Shown here piece after piece: positions 46,872-57,726 of a DNA stretch of 64,000 nt. This stretch comes from Climacium dendroides. Its lineage: Eukaryota; Streptophyta; Bryopsida; Hypnales; Climaciaceae. Positions within the stretch are counted from its first letter, which is position 1; each line of letters starts with the position of its first letter. Position numbers and translations under genes: made by a program. The notes under the pieces were generated by a model that did not search any database, had not been told where the DNA came from, and was given only the letters and a program-made list of their open reading frames with translations. The stretch spans positions 10,028,001 through 10,092,000 of the forward strand of contig OX467088.1 in the NCBI GenBank assembly GCA_950106755.1. Direction: 5' to 3'.

Positions 46872-49800
46872 ATGACGAGCACGAGCTTGAACCACCGGCG
46901 AGTAGAAGTAGCGCCGGAGGAGTTAAAGTACTTGCCGAAGCCGCCGAAGCAATGGTCCTTCTCCCGGTCACTAGAGTATCTCCTTCGTGAGCAGCGCGTC
47001 ACCTTCATTTTACTCGGGGTGGCGATTACAACCCTATTCTTCATGTTCGTACAACCGGAGTTTCGTCGTACAAATTCAATCCTACAAGCTTCTTCTTCTG
47101 TTTCTTATGGCGATCATTATGTTACGGAGAGAGCCTTCGAGGCGCCGTACAAGCGGTCACATTTGCCGATCATCAGCCCCGGGGGCAAAATTCCGCTAGG
47201 GCTACAACGGAAGGCGCTTCGGATCGTGGTGACGGGCGGGGCAGGGTTCGTGGGGAGCCACTTAGTGGATCGGTTGATCGAGCGAGGCGATAGTGTGATT
47301 GTCGTGGACAATTTCTTCACGGGGAGACGAGAGAATGTGCAGCATCACTTCGCGAATCCAAGGTTTGAACTGATTCGGCATGATGTGGTGGAACCACTGA
47401 TGTTGGAAGTCGACCATATTTACCATCTCGCGTGTCCGGCGTCGCCGGTGCATTATAAGTTCAACCCTATCAAGACTATCATATCCTTTCTACGAGATTG
47501 CTCGTTGTTCACATTATTGAGAATGGTCGTCAATCTTCATCTCCGGAAGTGGCGGGATGAGTGCGATTGCTTTTCTTTTGCTTGTAGGGGATCTGTGTGT
47601 GTCGCATTGTAGAAGAGGTCTTGCGTTTGCTTGGATTCACGCTTGAACACATTCTTGCATTTGATAAATACATCTTTGTTAGGGTTACTCTGTATAAGGT
47701 AGGAAACTTTTTCTTGTGGCTTTCACATGTTTTTAGTGGTTTTCTCTAAAATGTGTTTCTTGTCCCCGTTTTGGATAGGGTTGCAACGTACTTATTAATC
47801 TTGTTATAGACCTGTATAATCAATGCTCATAATATGGTCAACTGTAGAGTATTATGAATATTAGCGACAATTTGACACTAGGTGTCTGGATTATGAATAA
47901 GTTTGAATTTCACAAAAGGTAAGTAAAACTGTGTTTAGGCTTTAATTCTTGAGCTGCTGTACATTGCCATATATACAAAATTCTGAACATGCTCTTGAGA
48001 GTAGTGTTTATTCCTCTAATCGCCTATTTAAGTCCTATCCATCAGAAAAACGTTCACTACCGTATGTCACATTCTACAACCTTCTTCGTTTGCTTGGATG
48101 CACGTGTACGTCCTTATAAGGGACATTCTGCGTGAGTGAGGAATTGTCTGTGATTGTGCAACCTTGACCTGCACCTACAAGACCAATGTCGTGGGAACTC
48201 TCAACATGCTGGGATTGGCCAAGCGGATTGGAGCTCGATTCTTGCTGACCAGTACGAGTGAGGTGTATGGTGATCCTTTGGAGCATCCTCAAAAAGGTGA
48301 GCGCTGCAGTTTTTTATTTGTTAGATTGCATTTTTTGCATTTTGCATTTTGCTTATGAGCTGACGCTTTATTTATTGACGGAATGACCTGTAGTTTCGAC
48401 ATACTACTTGGAAGGATGCAGATCTTGGATTTCATGTTTTAGTGTGAGAAAACTTCTGAATGATTATCTTGGATGAGCAGAGACATACTGGGGCAATGTA
48501 AACCCCATTGGTGTGAGGAGCTGCTACGACGAAGGAAAGCGCACTGCGGAGACACTGGCAATGGATTACCACAGAGGCGCAGATGTGCAGGTGCAGTTTG
48601 TTTATGTTGGACATTCGTGTTGAATCAGTTTCCAGTTGGAAAGTGGGAGGTTACGTTATGTACTAAACCTTTTCTGAGGGACATTGTATATTATTGCTGA
48701 TGTTGGTGGATATGCAGGTCAGGATTGCTCGTATCTTCAACACGTACGGACCGAGGATGTGCATTGATGATGGCAGGGTGGTCAGCAACTTCGTGGCTCA
48801 GGTGAGTGCAACACAAATTTGGCAGTGCTAATTCTCTTTCTTTCCCAAATTAAAATAGAAAGTTCACCTTGGATTATATCCACTTCTGAAATATGTTTTT
48901 TTTGTTTGAATGTTTGGGACACTGTTTTTTCTTCTTGCTGGTTCATTTTGTTCCTAATGATTTGTTTCATCTCCTATAGGTTTGGCCATTTGAGCGTTTA
49001 GGGTTTAATCTGTTGATGATTTAGTGGGGTTTTTTTTTTGGATATCTGGAAGGTTTTCATTTTATTTATTTCTTGTGGCAATGCGAGGATTTATTGTATT
49101 TGACCACCATTTTGCTTCTCAAATGTCCAGGCCCTGAGAAAAGAGCCCATGACTGTATACGGTGATGGGAAACAGACCAGGAGTTTTCAGTATGTAGCCG
49201 ATCTGGTATGAGTCACTCTGTCTGTGCTTGTGCTTATTTTTTTCTGACTCCATGACTGTTCTTATTCTATAGTAGTGGGAATTTGCTGCTTCGTTATGAT
49301 TGGATTCCACCTCTTGGATTCTTGCAATGAACTCTAGATTCCGAAATCTGTCTTCAATCTTGCGATGTGGACTTGCAGGTGGAGGGACTTATTAGGTTGA
49401 TGGAAGGCGAGCATGTTGGACCTTTCAACCTGGGAAACCCTGGAGAGTTCACAATGCTGGAACTTGCAGAGGTTGGTGTCGTTTATTTGGAATTTAGATT
49501 TTATATTCTTCATGACCCACACAAATGTGCTTGTTGCAAGGTAGCACCTGTGGAAAGTTTTCACTCACTATTAGTTGTACGTTGATGTTTTTGAATCGTT
49601 AGGCAATTGTTACTTACCTTCTAGAGGTTGCAAAAACTCACTCCCCACGGTTGTTTTGATTGCAAGTATTAATCCCCAAGTGCCCAAGATAAGATTAGAA
49701 AGTCCACTTGGGAAGCTAAGAATCGATTATAGTAACTTTCAATCATTCACGAATGTAGTGTATGATGTCTTCATTCTTTTCGTTCTATTTTGTTTACTAC

Positions 49801-50140
49801 CTCGAAGGATCTTGAATGATTTCAACTCCTAGAGATATGAAAGTGGCTACCTTTTAGCAACAGGGCACTAGAGGATTGATTTACACCATCAGTTTGCAAT
49901 ATTGAAGTGCCTTATTGCTTTTTTCAGGTGGTAAAGGAAGTGATTGATCCCACTGCGACAATTGAGTACAAGGAGAACACATCTGATGACCCACACAAGC
50001 GAAAGCCGGATATCACAAAGGCCAAGGAGTTGCTTGGGTGGGAGCCGAAGGTGGCCTTGCGGGAGGGTCTTCCCCGGATGGTGGAAGATTTCCGGAAGCG
50101 TATTTTTGGTGATCACAAGGAGAAAGAGTCCAATTTGTAG
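46872..50140 (+). CDS. UXS: UDP-glucuronate decarboxylase / UDP-xylose synthase, membrane type, 433 aa
   Basis: Converts UDP-glucuronic acid to UDP-xylose for xylan, xyloglucan and glycoproteins. Exons: 46872-47480, 48179-48296, 48481-48590, 48718-48801, 49131-49205, 49379-49471, 49928-50140 (609, 118, 110, 84, 75, 93, 213 bp), all in phase. A cytosolic tail (1-42) and a signal-anchor helix (about 43-61, [18 protein letters not shown]) indicate the Golgi type II membrane form. The SDR/epimerase fold follows: NAD-binding [11 protein letters not shown] (121-131), VVDNFFTG, catalytic TSTSE (E231), and YxxxK (Y258, K262 in SCYDEGK). The C-terminal half, including [15 protein letters not shown] and [15 protein letters not shown], is family-typical. 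An in-frame TTG at 46863 precedes the ATG but is unlikely to be used. Intron 1 does not fit GT-AG and is described separately. An AATAAA at 50472 may be the poly(A) signal. Confidence 0.97.
47481..48178 (+). other. Probable U12-type AT-AC intron (UXS intron 1)
   Basis: The only junction that keeps the conserved protein order NPIKTI / [11 protein letters not shown] removes 698 nt beginning ATATCCTTT and ending CCTAC. ATATCCTTT is the full consensus 5' site of minor-spliceosome (U12) introns of the AT-AC subtype. CCTTGAC at 48162-48168 resembles the U12 branch site (TCCTTAAC), with its A 11 nt from the intron end, within the known window for U12 introns. No GT-AG pair gives an equally good protein here. 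Splicing itself is not observed. Confidence 0.85.
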
Positions 50141-50973
50141 AAGCTCTTGCCCATCTGAGGTTGGGACATAACAACATAATTCTTTTGGGTGTTGTCATGC
50201 CAACTACTTTTCCTTTCTTGCAAATCAACCTTCCATGGGGTTTGATCCACTTCACATGATGATGAGCTCATGGTGGTTAGGTTATGATTTGTTCTTGCTT
50301 CAGGTTAGTTAGTTTGTAGATTATTGCAAGTTTGGTTCTTGGACTAAGCTTACAACCAATAGGCAAAGTACTTTCTTCTATAAAAAGATAGGAAGGACTT
50401 CAACACCGGCTTTCATTTCAAGCACTTGGAGTTCAGCATTTGCACGATAGTATTACACCCCACCTTGTTTGAATAAAGTTCCTTATACCAAGTCTAGTGG
50501 AAGGTTATTGAAAGACTTCTATAAAACTTTTCCGACCCATTTGAGTCTTTTTTCAGAGTAGTTGGGGTTCCTTCCTTTTAGTTATAAGTTGGTGATATGA
50601 TGTGGGAAAAGCAATGGCAACCATATGTTTGAGGTACCATTGAATAGACTTGAGGAGCAAGTAGGACCTTTGAGGTTGCTAGAGCACTTGCAAATGTAGA
50701 GTTGCATTAGGCTTCCACCAGCTAGCCTAATCATCTTTTTTTCCTCCTCATTCTTATGTCTTGAGGGTTTGGTAGAGAGCTTATGAATTGAGCATTATTT
50801 GTTTTACAATTGCTATGCTAGTTCTTATAATGGTTTTGTGAAGTTATGTGGATTTTGGTGTCTTTGTAACTTGGTTCATTGAATCTTGGGTACCATAATT
50901 TGAATATAATAATCTTGTACACTCTAATCTTCAATCCATTATAGGTAGGTCAACAACCTATGTTTTCATGTGA

Positions 50974-51127
50974 TGTACTTGAAGGTCATCATTTTGAGTA
51001 GTTAATGGTCATTCTTTCAAGCACTTGAAGGCCATGGTTTTGAGCATTTTGAAAGCCATCATTTCGAGCACTTGAATTTGGAGTACTTGAAATCCATTGT
51101 TTGGAATACTTGAAGTTCATCAATTGA
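50974..51127 (+). repeat. Degenerate short tandem array downstream of UXS
   Basis: Five or so units of about 28 bp built on ACTTGAAGGTCATCATTTTGAG with substitutions. Confidence 0.65.
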
Positions 51128-52243
51128 ACTTTATTACTATCCTTTCTTTGAATGAATAATATCTTTATTCTAAGTCTAGTGCAAGGTGAAATCATTAGTT
51201 GAAGGACTTCTATAAAACTTTTCACTCCTAATTTGGTCTTATTTATACAAAGAAATAAGAATTAAAAAGAAATTCAAAACAATTTAACACTTCTTGATTT
51301 GATGAAATGTGAATGCAATTGTACAAGAAGAATGATGTCTTTGTATGTTTTTGGAATTACAATCTTTTACATGAAAGTTTTGAAATTCATAAAGAAATAT
51401 TTTATTTATTTTATTTTTTCAACAACAATTTTTTTGTTTATTATAGGGTCCCTTATTACAATCACACCTATTTTCAAAGATTTTGCATTACACTTCATAT
51501 TCATAATGTCTTAAAAAAAAATTAAATGGTATATATTTATATTATAATTTAAATACATATAATAAAAATCTACATGCCATCAATATAAAGTGTACATGTT
51601 TGCACTAATGCATGCTCCCCAACTAGGGCTAATTTTTTTGGTGAAATTTTGCCATGTCATAAATTTGACCTCTTTGGCTTCATCCCTCCCAAAATTAGCT
51701 TTTGTAGTGAGGTAACCTATCTTTTGAATGGATAGTGAGGCAAAGGTTCAACCCACCTCCCCACCCAAATTAAATATATATTTTTTGATTTTCCAATTCA
51801 AACCCCCACCCAAATTAAATATTCTTTTTAATTTCCCCACTCCAACCCAAATCCAAACTCCACCCCAACCTCACCTAAATCCTAAACATCCCCGCCCTAA
51901 TTTGTAATTTGAGGTCGACATAGGGTGGTACAATTGATATGGGATTTTAGTGTGTACATGTATACATCTTCTATATTCATACTTGTATCTATTTTGTATC
52001 GTATATTTTTCTATATTTGTATCCATATTTTGTATTTGTATCTATATTCTATATATGTATCATATCTATCTTTTATAAAAGTATCCATATCTATATTCTA
52101 AATCCATATCCGTATCTATTTTCATATACATATTCGTACCCCATATCAATGGCTTGGAGATTTGTTTTATTTTTTTTCCTATGAAAAGATCTACAATCTA
52201 AAAAAATTTAAAATAAAAAATGAGAGAGGGGGGCAAGGGGCAA

Positions 52244-52256
52244 GGGGGGGGGGGGG
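52244..52256 (+). repeat. Poly-G tract
   Basis: Thirteen G in a row after a G-rich lead-in, next to a degenerate TATCTA-type stretch (51960-52140). Possible G-quadruplex and sequencing-error hotspot. Confidence 0.8.
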
Positions 52257-52861
52257 CATCTTTTCACCGGATATTGAGGTCAACAAGGGGGACATTGGTC
52301 CAAAGAAAAAGCTTTGTCACCAACTATACCACTGAGGTATATAGACTCAAATTGGCCCTAATCAATTGATGACCTCTACTTTTGAGCCCAATTATAACTT
52401 CTTGCATCCTAATGTAGTAAAAATTTTAAAGCATTGACATTTTGACAACTCACGTTTAAAAACAAGGTTGAAATCACCATTTTATAACTTCAACCTTCAT
52501 TCCAAAATCTACATATAGTAAAGGTTCAATCATTATTGATCCACATTTGAATGCAAATGGATGAGAATAGTCCTCCGTAAGACAACATTGAGAAGTTATT
52601 TGTTTTTACATCAACCACCTATAATGTGGCATTTTTTTTTCAAATGTTTGTTGACACCTTTAAATTAAATTTTTTGATTTGCCATTCTAATGCAAAATTG
52701 AATTATTTGTAAACCGATCATCTACAACGACCAAAGGGATGACAATAGGTTATCCCACCTTACCTTACTTAGAAGTCTCAAAGTCTTCAACATTTTCAAG
52801 TCATTATGATCTCTCTTCTTGATTCTCTTTACAAAATGAAAGTTGCTTTTCAAGGTAGATA

Positions 52862-53139
52862 TCATCACAAAGTTTAAACCCTATGGTTTGTCAATAGTTA
52901 TCATGTGGTTATCATTGTTTCATATGCTCGCACATTAACTACAATTGATCGCATTATTATAATGCATTACTTCGCATCATTATCACATCATTACAATGCA
53001 TTACTTGCAATTACATTGTAACAATGCAAAGTAATGCATCATAATGATGCAATCAATTGTAATGAATGTGCGACTTCATGAAACAACAATAATCACATGA
53101 TAATTGTTGACAAACCATAAGGTTTAAACTTTGTGATGG
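52862..53139. mobile_element. MITE-like hairpin, about 278 bp
   Basis: Terminal inverted repeats CATCACAAAGTTTAAACC / GGTTTAAACTTTGTGATG continue inward through TATGGTTTGTCAA and CAATTGAT blocks for over 100 bp per arm. The core is AT-rich with ATGCATTAC motifs. No ORF and no clear target duplication. Confidence 0.65.
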
Positions 53140-54292
53140 ACTTTTTATGGCATTGGGGGGTCATAACTCATTGTAATCTTTTCATGTCATCTTTGTGAAT
53201 ATCAAAGCTTGTACAACACATGATTGGTGTACACATTAGAGTTTTATCTTGTAAAACTTACAAGAAAACTCTAATCAATTAGTTTCTCTTTCTATTCTTA
53301 TTGTAAATTGCATTTGAATTATATTCAACTTGATATATATTTATGAATGACAACAAGGCTTGATTAATTGTAGACTAATGACATTGAGATTTCAATCTTG
53401 TTAATAGCAATCTTGGATAAGGTAAAATTATCATTGCCTTCTAAGAAATACAGACAAAGAAGGTGGATATGAACAATAGAATAGAAAAATGGAGCATGTA
53501 TTTGAAAGGGGAGTTAGTAAGGCACTAATAGAAGGAAGTAGAATGTAGGATGTTTAATCCTTCAACAATTTGAAATCCATATTATAGATGATGGATAGAG
53601 TGCTTTGAGCCAATGTTTTGTCCAAATATCTTCTCATTCATCTATAAATTTTTTTGAATATTTCAAAGATGACTTCTCTTTACGACCAATTTGATGAAAT
53701 TGATATAAAACATGTATTTGTTTCAAGATATAAACAAAAATAGGTAACAAATTCCAAAATGATTTGTTTGGGCTTTAAAGGGTTAATATAGTAGGAAAAA
53801 TAGATTTCTTATATAATGGTTTGATTATGTTTTGATTTATATATGTGACAATTTTGAGTTACTACAAACTGTCACATCAATGCATTTCCCTAAAAACTAT
53901 TTGTATTACTAGTAGTTTGGTATACAATGAAAATTTAGTAGTAAGGACTATTTCATTTCAATTAATTTAAAATTTAATAAAAATGAAAAATATAATATAA
54001 ATGAAAATTTTATTAATTTATTAAATTTTAAAATTTTAAAATTTAATCTTTTGAAAAGTAGAAAAATAGAAAGTAGAATTTACAACCTCTGATTTTTCAA
54101 ATTTATTAATTCATCCATTGAAATTTTACAAATTTAGATGCTTTTAAAATTTTAAAAATATTTTATAAATTTGTAATTTAAAAAAATACTTAATTTTCAA
54201 TCCTAAAAAGTTTATATGAAATTGCATCTATTCCCATATTCATCTATTACATATCAATGTCATTGAATGTCATAAGACCATCTACACCACTA

Positions 54293-54573
54293 CACTAAAA
54301 TTGGTAAATAGTATTGGGTGATAATTAGTGTTGTTCCTTGTTTTTTACCCCCAACACTATTTTCCAACTTATGTGTAAATTTTACAACTTATATATTTTG
54401 TTCCCATCTAGCACTAAATGCACTCTTGTAGAAATGTTGAAATGACCAAATTTTACTATAGAGCTAAAATAGTGTTAGAATGGGTTAATAATGTTCTAAC
54501 ACTAACCTTGCAAATCACAATTAGTGTCATTGTTGACAATTAGTGTAGCCAACACTATTTACCAATTTTAGTA
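54293..54573. mobile_element. TIR element, about 280 bp, possible TA target duplication
   Basis: Ends read CACTAAAATTGGTAAATAGT and, at the right, ACTATTTACCAATTTTAGTA, a near-perfect inverted repeat. TA lies on both sides. Inside, short ATTAGTGT and AACACTA motifs recur in both orientations. No coding capacity. It may be mariner/Stowaway-like, but the superfamily is uncertain. Confidence 0.6.
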
Positions 54574-57479
54574 TACTCTTTAAATATGACTCATTGAAGT
54601 TCATATCGCAAGTTGAGGCTCTTCAAATGACAAATTGGAGGAATCCTGCCTTTTTCATCAAACAACTATCATGCATGTTGACATGTTTAAGGTGAGAATA
54701 TTGAATGGCTTTTTTTTTGCAATCTTAATTGGCCTTAAGTTCCTTGACTATGTTTTCACCAAAAATGCTCCAAAATTGCCATTTCTAATACAAGTATCAA
54801 ATTTTTGAATTTTTTTGACACATGTAACTGCAAGATGACTTGAGAATATGTGGTAAAAACTTCAAAAAACTTCACCGTGCAGATTGCAAGATATAAGCAT
54901 TCAAATTCATTAAAATCATTTTTTTGGCCCTGCAAAAAACAGGGCAGCTGCACTTCACAAGCTCTTTTTCCTATGAAAAAATGTCCAAAATGATGGTACT
55001 TCTTTGGATTCTTTTTCCTAAACAAGTTGGGTATATGCTTGAAAAATTTCACATCATTTGGAATTATATAACATGTAGGAAAAAAATAGTAAGTAGAAAG
55101 AAGTAGAGAATGACTCAAAATACAAAATTGTTAAGAATTTAATTATGGAATTGAAAAATGCCAATACTAGTCTTTGAGATGTTCTTATAAACAATCTACA
55201 TTTTATAATTTTTATTTTTTTCAAAAAATATTGAAAATTGAGTAAGTTAAAGTACTTCAAAGTTTATTTTAGAATAGAGAATCCATAACTGCCCTCAAAT
55301 AAAAATTGCTCATAACTTTCATCTCATTGATCAAAATGGAATGATTCAAATCTTTCCACGTACTTATAACTCTAGAAAATCAATTTCAAATTTTTGTTTC
55401 CAAAAAATGTGATTTTTATTGATCTGCCCGAACTGTCCTAATGGTGAAAAAAGTAACATATTTGGCCACAACTTTTGACTCATTTCCAAATATCATGAAA
55501 TTTAGTGCATAAGAAAGATATTCCTCGCCCCAACCTTCTATTAAAATTTCAACCTAAAATATGCAAATCTCTAGCCACATGTATCTACCCAAAATTTCTA
55601 TACAGCCAAAAAATGCATGGCAGTCCTTTAGGAGTTAACTTGAAATAATTTGGATTTAGTATTGAGTGATAAAAGAGCTTCTTTTTCGGTGCGTTCAAAA
55701 TATGCAAAGGTCCTTAACCTTTGGGTGTATAGGGCTTCATTTGAAGAGTATGCAATGAATTTTCATGCTACCATATAAATGGTGCAATAATATTTTAAGC
55801 CCATGTGCACCACATATCATTGTGACTAAGTATTAAAGCCCTTTAAGTATATGTTCTAAGAGCATTCACATCATTATACTTCAAAAGTCACTTGCCGAGT
55901 GGATGATGGAGGGCTAAACAAGCACAATCTAGTCAAAAATTATGAAAATTGTTGGGCCTTCAAGAAAAACCTTGTCTCTATGTTGTATGAAAATTTCAAA
56001 GGAAAAATGAAAATTCCATGTGAAGTGAGTTGCCTCCAAATTACTATGTTGCTAAAAACCACAACTTGGTCCTTTAGTGGTTAACCCTTCATCACTTTGA
56101 ATTCCATATTTAATATTTAATAATTTATCAATGATGGATAGAGTAGTTTAGGCCATTGCTTTGACCAAATATCTTCTCATTCATCCATAAAAATTCTTGA
56201 ATCTTTAGAAGCTCATGACCTTTTCTTATGACCAATTTGATGAAATTGATGTAAAACATATATTTGTTATAAGATATAAGCAAAATGGACAACAAATCTC
56301 CAAATGATAAGTTTTGGGGCATTAAAGGTTTAAATAATATAGCACAAAAAAGCATTTTAGTAGAAGTAGATTTGGCTTTAGATGGATTTTTTCAACTTTT
56401 CTTGTAATTTTTTGCTACATTTCATAGACATTTTGTAGGCAAAATGAGTCAATTGAATGATATTTTTTTTCACCAATGTATATGTATGTTGGTTTTGAAT
56501 CAATTTATGCTTTAAAGCTTTCTTGTTTGAGTAGGTTTAGAAATCAAATTTCCCCTCCAAATGTTTTGTTAGGAGAATTTTAACATTCTTTTTCAACACT
56601 AAAACATTATAATCTTGCAATCTATGTGGCCAAATGACTCCAAATTTTATTTATGTCATATGAACGCTACAAGGTTATATAGTTGAGATATCTATACTTT
56701 AATGACATTTAGACCTATAACACTTCAAAAGCAACAATGTTTTTGAATCCTAATAGGCCTTGGGCTTTTAGAGGTTAAAATGTTATTGAAATTTTAAAAT
56801 ATATGAAATTTGTACAGAAGTTATAGTACTACAATGAAATTCATATCAATGTCGTACTCTTGCATGACAATGACAAGGGAGCTTTGGGGGGGAAGAATTT
56901 GTCTTTGAATAAAGGTGGAGTCCTAAAATCAATAAGTCACCTAAAACTATTTTAATTCTAGAAAGAGCATGATGTGCAATTAAACTTTATAAAACCCACA
57001 AATTTATGCAGTTTTGGTACCGTTTTCTAATATGAAAAATTTTGAAATCTCAAAATGTTAAAAAGACTTTGTAAAATCATAATTTTAAAAAACTATTGAA
57101 CCTTTAATCCTAACATGTTCATATCAAGTTGCATCTAATTTAGTCCCATATTCATATATTGCATATCTATATCATATGATGTCACGACCATTTACACCAT
57201 TACTCTTTAACCCCTACAAATTTTTTGATCAATGAGTTGTCTCACTTTGATATTTTTTTTTCATGGATGTGCTTGATTTTTTTAGTTTTCACTATATAAA
57301 AGTAAATCCTAATATGCAAGGAATTATCCGGAAGGACAGACAGAAACGGACCACAGCCCAGTAACGGCAGACGAAACCAAGTCAACCCAGGCCTCGCGCC
57401 CGCCGTGACGTCCAGGGCGGTTAACAGTACTTCACTTTCAGAAGGAGTGTGTCACTGTGATGCAAGTTCGCCGTCAAAT

Positions 57480-57726
57480 AATTCCAAAGAATCCCTGATA
57501 ACAGGGACCTGGCCTCTTCACGACACCAAAACAACGATAAAATAAATTCAACCCCAAGAACCACTCAACCCGGCCAGTGAGCCACTTGATGAATCTTCCC
57601 TGCCACACATTCCGAAATAAATACCGCTGCCCCTCAAACAAGCGTACCAACTTCCCTTAGTTTGCCGCAGTCTGGACTCTGCACCGGAGCTCAAATCCTC
57701 AACTTCAACTACAGGTGGTGTCGGCC
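57480..57726 (+). promoter_or_regulatory. Probable promoter/5' UTR of P450-C, conserved with P450-A
   Basis: The sequence directly upstream of the ATG is shared with the upstream of P450-A (2058 to about 2310, opposite strand), including the block around TTCCGAAATAAATACC about 110 bp before the ATG, a possible TATA-like element. Similarity fades beyond about 57480. Farther upstream, at 57293-57301, there is a perfect TATATAAAA, followed by a GC-rich stretch with CCGTGACGTCC. Which of these is the core promoter cannot be settled from sequence alone. Confidence 0.4.

Larger units (their letters stand above)
50141..57479. other. Intergenic region between UXS and P450-C
   Basis: UXS 3' flank, a degenerate tandem array, two TIR elements (52862-53139, 54293-54573), diverged direct repeats (53550-53810 and 56085-56345), and a stretch at about 54740-55640 that is the inverted counterpart of 3430-4720. 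No gene seen. Confidence 0.5.

Noticed and set aside
54924..55106. Peptide-like similarity (LQKTGQLHFT) between 4319-4531 and 54924-55106
   Set aside because: The similarity is at DNA level within the inverted repeat segments; frames are short and not otherwise protein-like.
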